A stretch of 35,728 bases of DNA from Nitrospinota bacterium (GTDB lineage Bacteria > 2-12-FULL-45-22 > JACOWJ01): the NCBI GenBank assembly GCA_016176845.1, contig JACOWJ010000050.1, forward strand, positions 1 through 35,728, given 5' to 3'. This document shows positions 23,421-30,973 of the stretch, one piece after another. Position numbers and translations under genes: made by a program. The notes beneath the pieces were generated by a model. That model searched no databases and was not told the DNA's origin. It saw only the letters and a program-made list of their open reading frames with translations. Numbering within the stretch: the stretch's first letter is position 1; the number at the start of each line of letters is the position of its first letter.

Positions 23421-24071
23421 ATGAACAAAGCGGAACAGATTCTGGAGATCCTGGAGACGGAGCATCCTGATGCCCGGCTCACCCTGGATCACTCTAATCC
23501 TCTGGAACTTTTGATTGCAACCATCTTGGCAGCCCAGTGTACCGACGAGCGGGTGAACCAGGTGACCCAAAGGCTCTTCAAGAAATACCTCACGCCGGAG
23601 GATTATGTCCGGGTTGACATCCGGGAGCTGGAGGAAGATATTCATCCTACCGGTTTTTACAAGAACAAGGCGAAGAGCATCGCGAATTGCTGCAAAAAGC
23701 TTCTCGAGGATTTCGGAGGAGAGGTCCCTGGCACGGTGGAGGAGCTGGTCACCCTCCCGGGCGTCGGCCGGAAGACGGCCAACATCGTGTTGGGCAACGC
23801 CTTCGGCCGGCAAGCCCTGGCGGTAGATACCCATGTGAATCGGGTGGCCAATCGCCTCGGCCTGGCCCATTCTCAAGATCCCGACGAGGTCGAGCGGCAG
23901 CTCTGCCGACAGATTCCCTCGGAGAAATGGGTGCAGGCCACTCATCTCCTGGTCTTCCATGGGCGAAGAATCTGTCAGGCGAAGAGGCCTTTGTGCGAGC
24001 GGTGCAAAGTGCGAGACCTTTGCGATTGGTATCGGGCGGGGGCGCGAGGTCGTTTTGCCTCCGATTCCTAA
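23421..24071 (+). CDS. nth: Endonuclease III
   Basis: A 216-residue base-excision repair glycosylase/AP lyase. The helix-hairpin-helix LPGVGRKTANIVLGNAFG carries the catalytic Lys118, and the catalytic Asp136 follows in AVDTHVNR. The C-terminal [4Fe-4S] ligands Cys185, Cys192, Cys195 and Cys201 show the family spacing C-x6-C-x2-C-x5-C. It removes oxidised pyrimidines from DNA. It begins 4 bases after the dehydrogenase stop and has no strong SD of its own, so translational coupling is likely. The length matches the family. Confidence 0.95.
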   Translation: MNKAEQILEILETEHPDARLTLDHSNPLELLIATILAAQCTDERVNQVTQRLFKKYLTPEDYVRVDIRELEEDIHPTGFYKNKAKSIANCCKKLLEDFGGEVPGTVEELVTLPGVGRKTANIVLGNAFGRQALAVDTHVNRVANRLGLAHSQDPDEVERQLCRQIPSEKWVQATHLLVFHGRRICQAKRPLCERCKVRDLCDWYRAGARGRFASDS

Positions 24072-24136
24072 CTATGGATTATTGCGGACCCCTTCCGCCC
24101 ATATTATACTTAAGGTGAACTGCGATTTAACTCGAA

Positions 24137-24262
24137 GGTATAGGAATTTCCTTTTTGAGATTGCTTCGCTCCGCTCGCAATGACAAACGTGGCCTTCCAT
24201 GTCATTGCGAGGAGCGGTAGCGACGAAGCAATCTAAGTACATCGTATAGGAATTTCGATTTT
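24137..24262 (+). repeat. GAGATTGCTTCG hairpin flanked by two edge motifs
   Basis: Copies of the edge motif GTATAGGAATTTC lie at 24139-24151 and 24244-24256. Between them, 24157-24234 is an inverted repeat with arms GAGATTGCTTCG...CGCAATGACA and TGTCATTGCG...CGAAGCAATCT. The whole resembles a cassette with direct repeats at both ends. It sits in the 351-bp gap between nth and the rubrerythrin gene. Confidence 0.8.
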
Positions 24263-24328
24263 CCGCGAAGACCCCCTCCCCACCCCCCCTTACGAAGGGG
24301 GGGGGAAGGGGGGGTAATTTACGCGGAA
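24261..24328. repeat. C-run/G-run hairpin
   Basis: The outer arms TTCCGCG (24261-24267) and CGCGGAA (24322-24328) enclose a C-rich run and a complementary G-rich run around TTACGAA. It can form a long GC stem. Such C/G-rich dispersed hairpins are common in environmental assemblies. Confidence 0.65.
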
Positions 24329-24422
24329 ACGATAGGCGGCTTTGGCCCTTTGATAGAGGGCAAAGGAGATTTCCGCTCATTAAAATCCATGCGGCCACCT
24401 CAAAAGGATCAGGAGAACCTTC

Positions 24423-24926
24423 ATGAAAAAGATGACCGAAGAGAACTTGAAGAGCGCGTTTGCCGGGGAAAGTCAGGCCCATATGCGATATTTGATCTTC
24501 GCCGATAAGGCCGAGCAGGAGAAGAAAAATAACGTGGCCAGGCTCTTCAGGTCCATCGCTCATGCCGAAGAGATTCATGCCACCAATCACTTTAGGACGA
24601 TGGAGGGGATCCATCCCACCGCGGAAAACCTCGAGGCCGCCATCGGGGGAGAGACCTTTGAAGTAGAGGAGATGTACCCCGCTTACAAGTCTGTGGCAGA
24701 TCTTCAGGAGGAGAAAGGTGCTCAGAGGAGCATCACCTGGGCCTTCGAGACGGAGAAGGTGCACCAGGAGCTGTATCGCAGGGCTAAAGAGGCCATAGCC
24801 CTGGGAGAAGATCTGCAGATTGGGGATATTTACATCTGTGGGGCCTGTGGGTTTACCCTGGAGGGGCAGCTGCCGGATAAGTGTCCGCTGTGCGGTGCGT
24901 CCTCATCCCGATTTTCCAAGTTTTAA
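24423..24926 (+). CDS. rbr: Rubrerythrin
   Basis: A 167-residue protein with an N-terminal ferritin-like di-iron domain (Glu16 in FAGESQAHMRY; AHAEEIHATNH with the Glu-x-x-His ligands; a second pair in FETEKVHQELYRRA) and a C-terminal rubredoxin-like domain with two C-x2-C motifs (ICGACG and KCPLCG). It reduces hydrogen peroxide in the cytoplasm of anaerobes, with electrons from rubredoxin or similar carriers. The ATG at 24423 follows AGGAGAA. A palindromic repeat abuts the stop codon. Confidence 0.95.
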   Translation: MKKMTEENLKSAFAGESQAHMRYLIFADKAEQEKKNNVARLFRSIAHAEEIHATNHFRTMEGIHPTAENLEAAIGGETFEVEEMYPAYKSVADLQEEKGAQRSITWAFETEKVHQELYRRAKEAIALGEDLQIGDIYICGACGFTLEGQLPDKCPLCGASSSRFSKF

Positions 24927-25005
24927 CTGCCCATTCGGAAACTTCTCCTCATTTTCAGCTGCTTCCGGACGGGAGAAACCTTCCGGGAGGGTTTCGGATG
25001 GGCTT
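24927..25005 (+). repeat. Palindromic repeat family, copy C (79 bp), at the rubrerythrin stop codon
   Basis: It begins CTGCCCATTCGGAAAC directly after the TAA stop (24924-24926) and ends GGGTTTCGGATGGGCTT. The ends match those of copies A and B in inverted orientation. The left flank TTTTAA is the same as in those copies. The stem could act as an RNA 3'-end structure for rbr. The following 150 bases to the TusA-like gene hold no convincing gene. Confidence 0.75.
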
Positions 25006-25154
25006 CAAGACCGGATGGACTGAGTCGAATGGGAGATAGGTCTTTGAAGGCGAGGAAAAAGGAAGAGGTCGCAGAGAGCGAGAGGAGATTAAAATTCTTT
25101 CCCCTCCGTTTCCTACAATGGTTTCCCGGGCCGGGAGACCAGGGGGGTAAGGAG

Positions 25155-25394
25155 ATGGAAGCCTTCAAGGCAGATAAGAGCCTCGATGCACAAGGAGATT
25201 ATTGCCCGATACCCATCCTCAAGGCCAGAAAAGCGATGAAAGGCCTGCAGAAGGGACAGGTGCTGGAGATCCTGGCCAATGATCCTGGAACGGTGGGAGA
25301 TTTCAAGGGCTGGACCAAACATACGGGGCATAAGTTGTTGGGCTGGACGAAAGAGGAAGGGGCCTTCAAGGTTTACGTGGAGAAGGCCATCTGA
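25155..25394 (+). CDS. TusA-family sulfur carrier protein
   Basis: A 79-residue protein with the SirA/TusA/YedF fold: LDAQGDYCPIPILKARKAM carries the conserved C-P-x-P motif with Cys17. Strands LEILANDPGTVGDF and AFKVYVEKAI follow. TusA proteins pass persulfide sulfur to tRNA modification, molybdenum cofactor or sulfur metabolism enzymes. The start ATG at 25155 follows AAGGAG; the upstream in-frame extension looks non-coding. The final role (tRNA thiolation versus dissimilatory sulfur metabolism) is open. Confidence 0.88.
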   Translation: MEAFKADKSLDAQGDYCPIPILKARKAMKGLQKGQVLEILANDPGTVGDFKGWTKHTGHKLLGWTKEEGAFKVYVEKAI

Positions 25395-25587
25395 CTTTGC
25401 GAGGGACCCCTTCTGGGATGAAGGGAATGGGTGGGGTTCGTTGAACGAGTGATCGTTGCTCTCCACTGCAGTAGAGAGGGTGATTTTTATCAGAGGTTGA
25501 GAATCTCTCTCGGGAATTGAGCTTACGAGACGGCAGGCCGGATCACTCCCATGGAAGAACCAGGTGGTGCGCTTAAGGAGAAAAGAG

Positions 25588-25881
25588 ATGGCAGCAACGG
25601 CAGAGCATGTTTACGTTTGCAAGACTTGCGGCAAGACTCAGATCGAAGGATCTCATCTTTGCAACCCGGTACCGATCGAGGAAGGGGTTAAGTGTAACTA
25701 TTGCGGGCAAATGTCCCGGGAGGTCTGGCATATGTGTGCCAGGAAGCTGTCGGGCGTTGATTACGTCTGCACCACTTGCGGCAGGGTCGCGGTAGAATCC
25801 GACTCCCTCTGCTACCCTCACAGGATTGTCAAAGGAGAGCTGGAGTCGTATGAGGCAGGTCCAGGCCGGAGCTCCCTTTGA
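25588..25881 (+). CDS. Triple-repeat cysteine protein (3 x C-x2-C-x10-C), 97 aa
   Basis: I do not recognise the family. Three repeats of exactly 25 residues each hold C-x2-C-G and a third Cys ten residues on: Cys11/14/25, Cys36/39/50, Cys61/64/75. His precedes the third Cys by two residues in repeats 1 and 2 (SHLC, WHMC); repeat 3 has Ser there, and a His three residues past its last Cys. Each unit looks like a small zinc knuckle or iron-binding site with three Cys and perhaps one His. The ATG at 25588 follows AAGGAG; the GTG at 25564 is less likely. It is soluble, with no signal peptide. Its neighbours are a TusA-like gene and, beyond a repeat, nuoB. Confidence 0.75.
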   Translation: MAATAEHVYVCKTCGKTQIEGSHLCNPVPIEEGVKCNYCGQMSREVWHMCARKLSGVDYVCTTCGRVAVESDSLCYPHRIVKGELESYEAGPGRSSL

Positions 25882-25902
25882 TGAAGGGGAGGTTTTAATT
25901 CA

Positions 25903-26036
25903 ATTATATAGAATTTCCTTTTTAGACAGGATTTACGGGAAAGTTTTAAGTTTCAGGTTTTAAGTGTTAAGCAAGGAACCTAAAACCTAACACCTAAAAC
26001 TTAAAACTTAGCTTGAAGGTATAGGAATTTCCTTTT
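25903..26036 (+). repeat. AT-rich hairpin element, copy 3, with edge motifs at both ends
   Basis: TATATAGAATTTCCTTTTT (25906-25924) opens and GGTATAGGAATTTCCTTTT (26018-26036) closes the block. Between them are GACAGGATTTACGGGAAAG and the AT-rich stem (AAGTTTTAAGTTTCAGG and its approximate complement). This is the most complete copy here and suggests the element is bounded by direct repeats of the edge motif. It lies directly before nuoB. Confidence 0.85.
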
Positions 26037-26067
26037 GGAATTCTTACCCCAGGAGAGAGGGAGTCGT

Positions 26068-26583
26068 ATGAAGCAGGAGTCTCATCAGGGGATACCCTTG
26101 AAGCCGGACGAAGCCCCGGAAGGATGGGGGCAGTCCTTTGCGTTGACCACGGTGGATAGGTTGGTCAACTGGTCCAGGAAAAATTCCCTGTGGCCAGCCA
26201 TGTTTGGGTTGGCCTGTTGTGCCATCGAGATGATGGCTACGACGGCCTCTCGGTTCGACCTGGCCCGCTTTGGGGCCGAGGTCTTTCGACCCTCTCCCCG
26301 GCAGTCCGACCTGATGATCGTGGCGGGCAGGGTATCGAAAAAGATGGCTCCGGTCCTGCGAAGGATCTACGATCAGATGGCCGAGCCGAAATGGGTGATC
26401 GCGATGGGGGCTTGCGCTTCCAGCGGAGGGGTATTCGATAACTATGCCATCCTCCAAGGGGTGGATGAGATCGTTCCGGTGGACGTTTACGTTCCCGGAT
26501 GTCCACCCAGGCCGGAGGCCCTGATTCACGCCATTATGAAGCTTCAGGAGAAGATCGAGCGAGGGAAGCCCCAGGTGGTTTGA
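26068..26583 (+). CDS. nuoB: NADH-quinone oxidoreductase subunit NuoB
   Basis: A 171-residue complex I subunit that carries the terminal [4Fe-4S] cluster N2. The ligands are Cys50, Cys51 ([10 protein letters not shown]), Cys116 (MGACASSGG) and Cys145 ([10 protein letters not shown]). It sits at the junction of the peripheral and membrane arms. The ATG at 26068 follows AGGAGAGAGGG; upstream in-frame codons run into the repeat block. nuoA, which usually precedes nuoB, is absent here. An intrinsic terminator lies just behind it. Confidence 0.95.
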   Translation: MKQESHQGIPLKPDEAPEGWGQSFALTTVDRLVNWSRKNSLWPAMFGLACCAIEMMATTASRFDLARFGAEVFRPSPRQSDLMIVAGRVSKKMAPVLRRIYDQMAEPKWVIAMGACASSGGVFDNYAILQGVDEIVPVDVYVPGCPPRPEALIHAIMKLQEKIERGKPQVV

Positions 26584-26597
26584 TGCTTTCCCAATTC

Positions 26598-26646
26598 AAG
26601 GCTCAAGGTCCAGGCGGGGTTCTGCCCGGGCCTTGAGCCTTTTTTC
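26598..26646 (+). terminator. Intrinsic terminator between nuoB and nuoD
   Basis: AAGGCTCAAGG (26598-26608) pairs perfectly with CCTTGAGCCTT (26631-26641). A GC inner part lies between (GCGGGGTTCTGCCC), and six T follow (26640-26645). It is the clearest intrinsic terminator in the window. It lies inside what would be one nuo operon, at the usual place of nuoC. Confidence 0.85.
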
Positions 26647-26703
26647 GACTTTTCGTCAAGCCAGACGGGCATCACGGAGAAGGAGAACAGGGAGAATGAG
26701 GGA

Positions 26704-27876
26704 ATGAAGACGGAGACCATGACCCTCAATATGGGTCCCCAGCATCCAAGCACCCATGGGGTTTTGCGGCTGGTGATGGAGTTGGACGGGGAGAATATCG
26801 TGAATTGTACGCCTCACATCGGCTATCTCCACACTGGCATCGAGAAGTCGATGGAGAACCGGACCTACCACCAGGTGATCCCTTTAACGGATCGGATGGA
26901 CTATCTCTCCCCGATCACCAACAACCTGGCCTATGTGCTGGCGGTGGAGAAATTGTTGGGGTTGGAGGATGTGCCCGAGCGGGCGCAGTACATCCGGGTT
27001 ATCCTGGCCGAGTTGAGTCGCATTGCCAGCCACCTGGTCGCCTTGGGGACGCATGTCATGGAGCTGGGAGCCGTCACGGTCTTCATGTACGGTTTTCGGG
27101 AAAGGGAGCAGATCCTGGACCTGTTCGAGACGGCCACAGGGGTCCGGATGATGACGAGCTTCATCCGCATCGGGGGCGTCGCGGCCGATCTACCCGCAGA
27201 GTTCGTGGAAAAGCTGCAGGATTTCCTGAAGATCTTTCCCTCCCGGGTGGACGAGTACGAGACCCTGCTCACGAATAACCCCATCTGGCTGCGGCGGACC
27301 CGGGGAGTCGGCCTCCTGCCCAAGGAGGTAGCCCTGGCGTATGGGTTGAGTGGCCCCAACGCCCGGGCCAGCGGCATCGACTGGGATCTTCGAAAGAAGG
27401 AGCCTTACTGCGGCTACGAGAAGTTCGACTTCCAGGTCCCCTTGGGGGAGGAGGGCGATGTCTATGCGCGATATCGAGTCCGTATGGCCGAGATGCGACA
27501 GAGCCATCGCATCCTCACGCAGGCCCTGGAGAATCTGCCCCCTGGCCCCTATCGCAGCAGCGATCGCAAGGTGGTCTTCCCTCCGAAGGATGAGCTCCAC
27601 ACCGGCATGGAGGCCTTAATCCATCACTTCAAACTCGCAACCGAGGGGTTCTCTCCCCCGACCGGAGAAGTCTACCAGGGGATCGAGGGCCCTCGGGGCG
27701 AGATCGGCTTCTACCTCGTGAGCGATGGAGGGGCCAAGCCCTGGCGTGTGCGCGTTAGACCCCCTTCTTTCCTGAACGTCCAGGCCATACCGGCTATCTT
27801 GAACGGCTGCCTGATCGCCGATGCGATTGCGGCCATTGGCAGCCTGGATTTCGTCTTGGGAGAGGTGGACAGATAA
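26704..27876 (+). CDS. nuoD: NADH-quinone oxidoreductase subunit NuoD
   Basis: A full-length (390 aa) 49-kDa-type subunit forming part of the quinone site. Family motifs include MGPQHPSTHGVLRL (His of the quinone pocket), HIGYLHTGIEK, RASGIDWDLRKKEPYCGYEKFDF, ALIHHFKLATEGF and the C-terminal GSLDFVLGEVDR. It begins directly as NuoD, without a fused NuoC domain. No free NuoC is seen. The start ATG at 26704 follows GGAGAATGAGGG. A 20-bp-stem hairpin lies between its stop and nuoI. Confidence 0.95.
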   Translation: MKTETMTLNMGPQHPSTHGVLRLVMELDGENIVNCTPHIGYLHTGIEKSMENRTYHQVIPLTDRMDYLSPITNNLAYVLAVEKLLGLEDVPERAQYIRVILAELSRIASHLVALGTHVMELGAVTVFMYGFREREQILDLFETATGVRMMTSFIRIGGVAADLPAEFVEKLQDFLKIFPSRVDEYETLLTNNPIWLRRTRGVGLLPKEVALAYGLSGPNARASGIDWDLRKKEPYCGYEKFDFQVPLGEEGDVYARYRVRMAEMRQSHRILTQALENLPPGPYRSSDRKVVFPPKDELHTGMEALIHHFKLATEGFSPPTGEVYQGIEGPRGEIGFYLVSDGGAKPWRVRVRPPSFLNVQAIPAILNGCLIADAIAAIGSLDFVLGEVDR

Positions 27877-27880
27877 AGTA

Positions 27881-27964
27881 GGGAATAGGAGCTAGGGGCT
27901 AGTAAAAGCCAAAACTAAAGGAAGTTCTTTCTTAACTAGTCCTTAGCCCCTAGCTCCTATTCCC
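27881..27964. repeat. TAGGGGCTAG hairpin between nuoD and nuoI
   Basis: GGGAATAGGAGCTAGGGGCT (27881-27900) pairs perfectly with 27945-27964 across a 44-base loop. It begins 4 bases after the nuoD stop and ends shortly before the nuoI SD (AAGGAGAA). No T-run follows, so read-through into nuoI is likely. Confidence 0.88.
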
Positions 27965-27982
27965 TGTTTTAAGGAGAACCAA

Positions 27983-28447
27983 GTGGTCAAAGAGATTCTA
28001 AAGGGGCTGGCCTTAACCTTCCAGCAAATGTGGAAAAAACCCATCACCCTCCAGTACCCCGAGGAGAGAAAGCTTATGCCGGCTCGGGCCCGGGGGCGCC
28101 ATCAACTTCAGCGGTATGAGGTCGGGATGGAGCGATGCATCGGCTGTGGGCTTTGCTCGGCCGTATGCCCGTCCAACTGCATCACCGTCGTGCCGGCGGA
28201 GAACGCCGAGGAAGACCGGCATTCGCCCGGGGAGCGATATTCCCAGATTTACCGGATTAACGAGTTTCGCTGCATCTTCTGCGGTTATTGCCAGGAGGCC
28301 TGCCCGGTAGATGCCATCATTCTGACCGAGGAGTACGAGTTTTCGGCTTACAGCCGCGACGAGTTTGTCTACGATAAAGAGCGGTTGTTGGTGTCGTTGT
28401 CCCGTCAACCCCAAGGGGCCGATCGCTCCCCGGAGCCAATCTCGTAG
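27983..28447 (+). CDS. nuoI: NADH-quinone oxidoreductase subunit NuoI
   Basis: A 154-residue subunit with two [4Fe-4S] motifs: Cys52/55/58/62 (CIGCGLCSAVCP) and Cys97/100/103/107 (CIFCGYCQEACP). These carry clusters N6a and N6b between NuoG and NuoB. The segment VVPAENAEEDRHSPGERYSQIYRINEFRC between the motifs is normal for the family, shown here only in part by position (69-97). The start is GTG 27983 behind AAGGAGAACC. The C-terminal tail is short and charged. nuoG follows after 52 bases. Confidence 0.93.
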   Translation: MVKEILKGLALTFQQMWKKPITLQYPEERKLMPARARGRHQLQRYEVGMERCIGCGLCSAVCPSNCITVVPAENAEEDRHSPGERYSQIYRINEFRCIFCGYCQEACPVDAIILTEEYEFSAYSRDEFVYDKERLLVSLSRQPQGADRSPEPIS

Positions 28448-28499
28448 ATTTCTCGCAAGAGATTTACTTAGTGCAAGTCGCGCTTCTTCAGGAGAGAAT

Positions 28500-30746
28500 A
28501 TGCCGAAGATCAAGATCAACCAGCGAGAGATAGAGGTTGAGCCGGGGACAACGATCTTAAGCGCTGCCCTGCAGTCGGGGATAGAGATCCCCCATTTCTG
28601 TTATCATCCCAGGCTGAGCATTGCGGGGAACTGCAGGATGTGCTTGGTGGAGTTAAAGGGGGCCCCGAAGCTGGTCATCGCCTGCAATACGGCCGTTACG
28701 GAGGGCATGGAGGTCTTCACCGATACTCCCAAGGTCGTCAAGGCCCGGGAAGGAGTTCTGGAGTTCCTCCTGATCAATCATCCCCTGGATTGCCCCATTT
28801 GCGACAAGGGAGGAGAATGCCCTTTACAGAATTATACCCTGAAATATGGGCCTACCCAGACCCGGTATGAGGAGGGCAGGCGCATTTATTCGCCCAAGAG
28901 CCTGGGGCCCAAGGTCGTCCTGAACCAGAACCGGTGCATCTTCTGTGGACGCTGCGTTCGTTTCCTGCGAGAGGTCGCGGGCCACGAGGAGATGGGGATG
29001 TTCCACCGGGGGGACCACGTGGAGGTCGGCACCTATTTTGAGAAGCCCCTGGAAAGCGTTTTCGCCGGGAACATCACCGACATCTGCCCTGTGGGAGCCT
29101 TGACTACCCGAGACTTCCGGTTTAAGGTGCGGGTCTGGGAGCTTAACCCCCAACCATCGACCTGTTCCTTGTGCAGCTGCGGGTGCAACCTCGTCCTGTG
29201 GACCAAGGGCGATCGGGTTTACCGGATCACGCCCCGAGCGAACGAGGAGGTGAACGAAGCCTGGATCTGCGATCGAGGCCGGTTCGATTTTCACTTCATC
29301 GAAAACTCAGAGCGGCTAAAGACCCCGCTCATTCGGAAGGAAGGGGAGCTGAGGCCCGCCTCCTGGGAGGAGGCTTACTCCTTTGTGGCCGAAAAGCTTT
29401 CCGCCCTGTCGAAGAGTGGGGGAGGGCGCTCTATCGGGGGGATCCTGGCCCCGAGCTATTCCAATGAGGAGGCCTACCTCTTCCAGAAGCTCTTGCGCGA
29501 GACCCTGGGCTCCAATCATCTCGATTCCCGCTTCGGCCCCTCCTCGATGGCCAACGCGAGAGCCCATGAAAAGGACCTCCAGATGACCTCCCTTTCGGCG
29601 CTGGAGGGAACCGAGCTGATCGTCCTGCTGGGAGAGGATCTCACCCGCGAGCATCCAGTCTATTCCCTCCGGGTCCGCAGGGCGGTCCGGCAAAGAGGGG
29701 CCCGGCTCATCGTGGCCCACAGCCGGCCGACCGATCTGGACAGCATCGCCAGCTATGTGCTCCAATATAAGGAGGGCGACGAGGAACGCTTCCTTTCCTC
29801 CTGGCTCCGGGCATTGCTGGAAGTAATGCCCTTTGAGTCGATTCCCGAAGGCCTCGAGGAGGAGCGGTGGTCGGCGTTGCGGGCCTGGCCTGCCTCGGGA
29901 GCGGCGGATGTCCCGGAAGAAGATCTCCGGGGAGCGGCCGAACTGATTGTCCGAGCCCCAAAGGTGGTCTGGGTGATCGGCGAGCCGAAGGGTCGAGGAG
30001 CTTCTTTTCCGTTGTCAGAGGATAGGGGGCAGGGGTCGTCAACTGGAGCCTCGGCTGACAGCCGATCTCTGACCGCTAATCCCTCGTTCTTAGAGAGGGC
30101 CATGGACCTCGTTCTTCTCACCCGGCGGGGGCAAGAGGGTGGGGCGCGTGTCCTGCTCTTGTCGGAGGGAGGAAACTCCCAAGGACTGCTGGATATGGGG
30201 ATTTCTCCCAAGCTGCTGCCGGGGCTGCGCCAGCTCACCCCCGACGAGGTAGGCCGGGTCGAGGAGGCTTGGGGTGTTTCCTTGCCCTCGTGGGAGGGGA
30301 TGGATGGGAGGCAGATGCTGGAAGCTGCCCGTAAGGGGGAGATCAAGGCCCTCTACCTGGTGGGGATGGATCCTGTCGGGGATCTTGCCCTGGGGGCGGA
30401 GGCGGAAGAGGCGATCAAGGGATTGGAGCTGCTGATCGTTCAGGGCCTCTTCCTCGTCCGGACGGCCCGTTTGGCTCATGTGGTGCTGCCAGGGCTCAGT
30501 TTCGCGGAAAAGGACGGCACCCTGACCAACGCTACTGGGCGGGTCCAGCGACAGAGAAGGGTGATCTCTCCCCCGGCCGGCGCCAAGGATGACCTGGAGA
30601 TTCTGGCGGAGATCACTGCCAGGATCGCCCCTTCTCGTCCAACGCCATCCTCTCCGGCCGAGGTCTTCCAAGAGATTGCCCAGCGGGTTAGTCTCTATAA
30701 AGGCCTGAGTTTCGAAGAGGTCAGGGAAACAGGGGCCTGCAGATAG
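28500..30746 (+). CDS. nuoG: NADH-quinone oxidoreductase subunit NuoG
   Basis: A 748-residue subunit. The N-terminal [2Fe-2S] domain has Cys34, Cys45, Cys48 and Cys62. A His94-Cys98-Cys101-Cys107 site follows (NHPLDCPICDKGGECP), then NRCIFCGRC with ITDICPVGAL, then TCSLCSCGCN ahead of a molybdopterin-type domain that has no catalytic role in complex I. The ATG at 28500 follows AGGAGAG. The segment encoded by about 30000-30085 (SFPLSEDRGQGSSTGASADS and on) is low in structure, and its DNA resembles the intergenic hairpin repeats, so it may be a repeat inserted in frame. NuoE and NuoF, which would feed it electrons from NADH, are not in the window. Confidence 0.92.
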   Translation: MPKIKINQREIEVEPGTTILSAALQSGIEIPHFCYHPRLSIAGNCRMCLVELKGAPKLVIACNTAVTEGMEVFTDTPKVVKAREGVLEFLLINHPLDCPICDKGGECPLQNYTLKYGPTQTRYEEGRRIYSPKSLGPKVVLNQNRCIFCGRCVRFLREVAGHEEMGMFHRGDHVEVGTYFEKPLESVFAGNITDICPVGALTTRDFRFKVRVWELNPQPSTCSLCSCGCNLVLWTKGDRVYRITPRANEEVNEAWICDRGRFDFHFIENSERLKTPLIRKEGELRPASWEEAYSFVAEKLSALSKSGGGRSIGGILAPSYSNEEAYLFQKLLRETLGSNHLDSRFGPSSMANARAHEKDLQMTSLSALEGTELIVLLGEDLTREHPVYSLRVRRAVRQRGARLIVAHSRPTDLDSIASYVLQYKEGDEERFLSSWLRALLEVMPFESIPEGLEEERWSALRAWPASGAADVPEEDLRGAAELIVRAPKVVWVIGEPKGRGASFPLSEDRGQGSSTGASADSRSLTANPSFLERAMDLVLLTRRGQEGGARVLLLSEGGNSQGLLDMGISPKLLPGLRQLTPDEVGRVEEAWGVSLPSWEGMDGRQMLEAARKGEIKALYLVGMDPVGDLALGAEAEEAIKGLELLIVQGLFLVRTARLAHVVLPGLSFAEKDGTLTNATGRVQRQRRVISPPAGAKDDLEILAEITARIAPSRPTPSSPAEVFQEIAQRVSLYKGLSFEEVRETGACR

Positions 30747-30748
30747 CA

Positions 30749-30958
30749 CGGGTTAGGGATTAGGAGGGGAGGGATTCCTGGCCCCTAACTCCTAGCTTGA
30801 TGATATAGGAATTTCCTTTTTAGACAGGATTTACGGGAAAGTTTTAAGTTTCAGGTTTTAAGTGTTAAGCAAGAAACCTAAAACTTAACACCTAAAACGT
30901 TAGCCAAAATTCTTCTTCACTAGCCCCTAATCCCTAATCCCTAATCCCTAACCCCTAA
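30749..30958. repeat. Nested repeat block: TAGGGATTAG hairpin interrupted by AT-rich element copy 4
   Basis: GGGTTAGGGATTAGGAGGGG starts the block and CTAGCCCCTAATCCCTAATC with further CCCTAAT units (30920-30958) ends it. In between, the edge motif (ATATAGGAATTTCCTTTTT at 30804-30822) introduces GACAGGATTTACGGGAAAG and the AT-rich hairpin to about 30896. This looks like one repeat family inserted inside another. It fills the 227-bp gap between nuoG and the acyl-CoA dehydrogenase gene. Confidence 0.8.
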
Positions 30959-30973
30959 TTAAGGAGGCGGCCG

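Noticed and set aside
25029-25154. N-terminal extension of the TusA-like protein
   Set aside because: The extra residues are basic and unstructured, and an SD lies directly before the ATG at 25155.
30920-30960. Telomere-like CCCTAAT tandem
   Set aside because: Only a few units, paired with GGGATTAG upstream; it is the arm of an interspersed hairpin.
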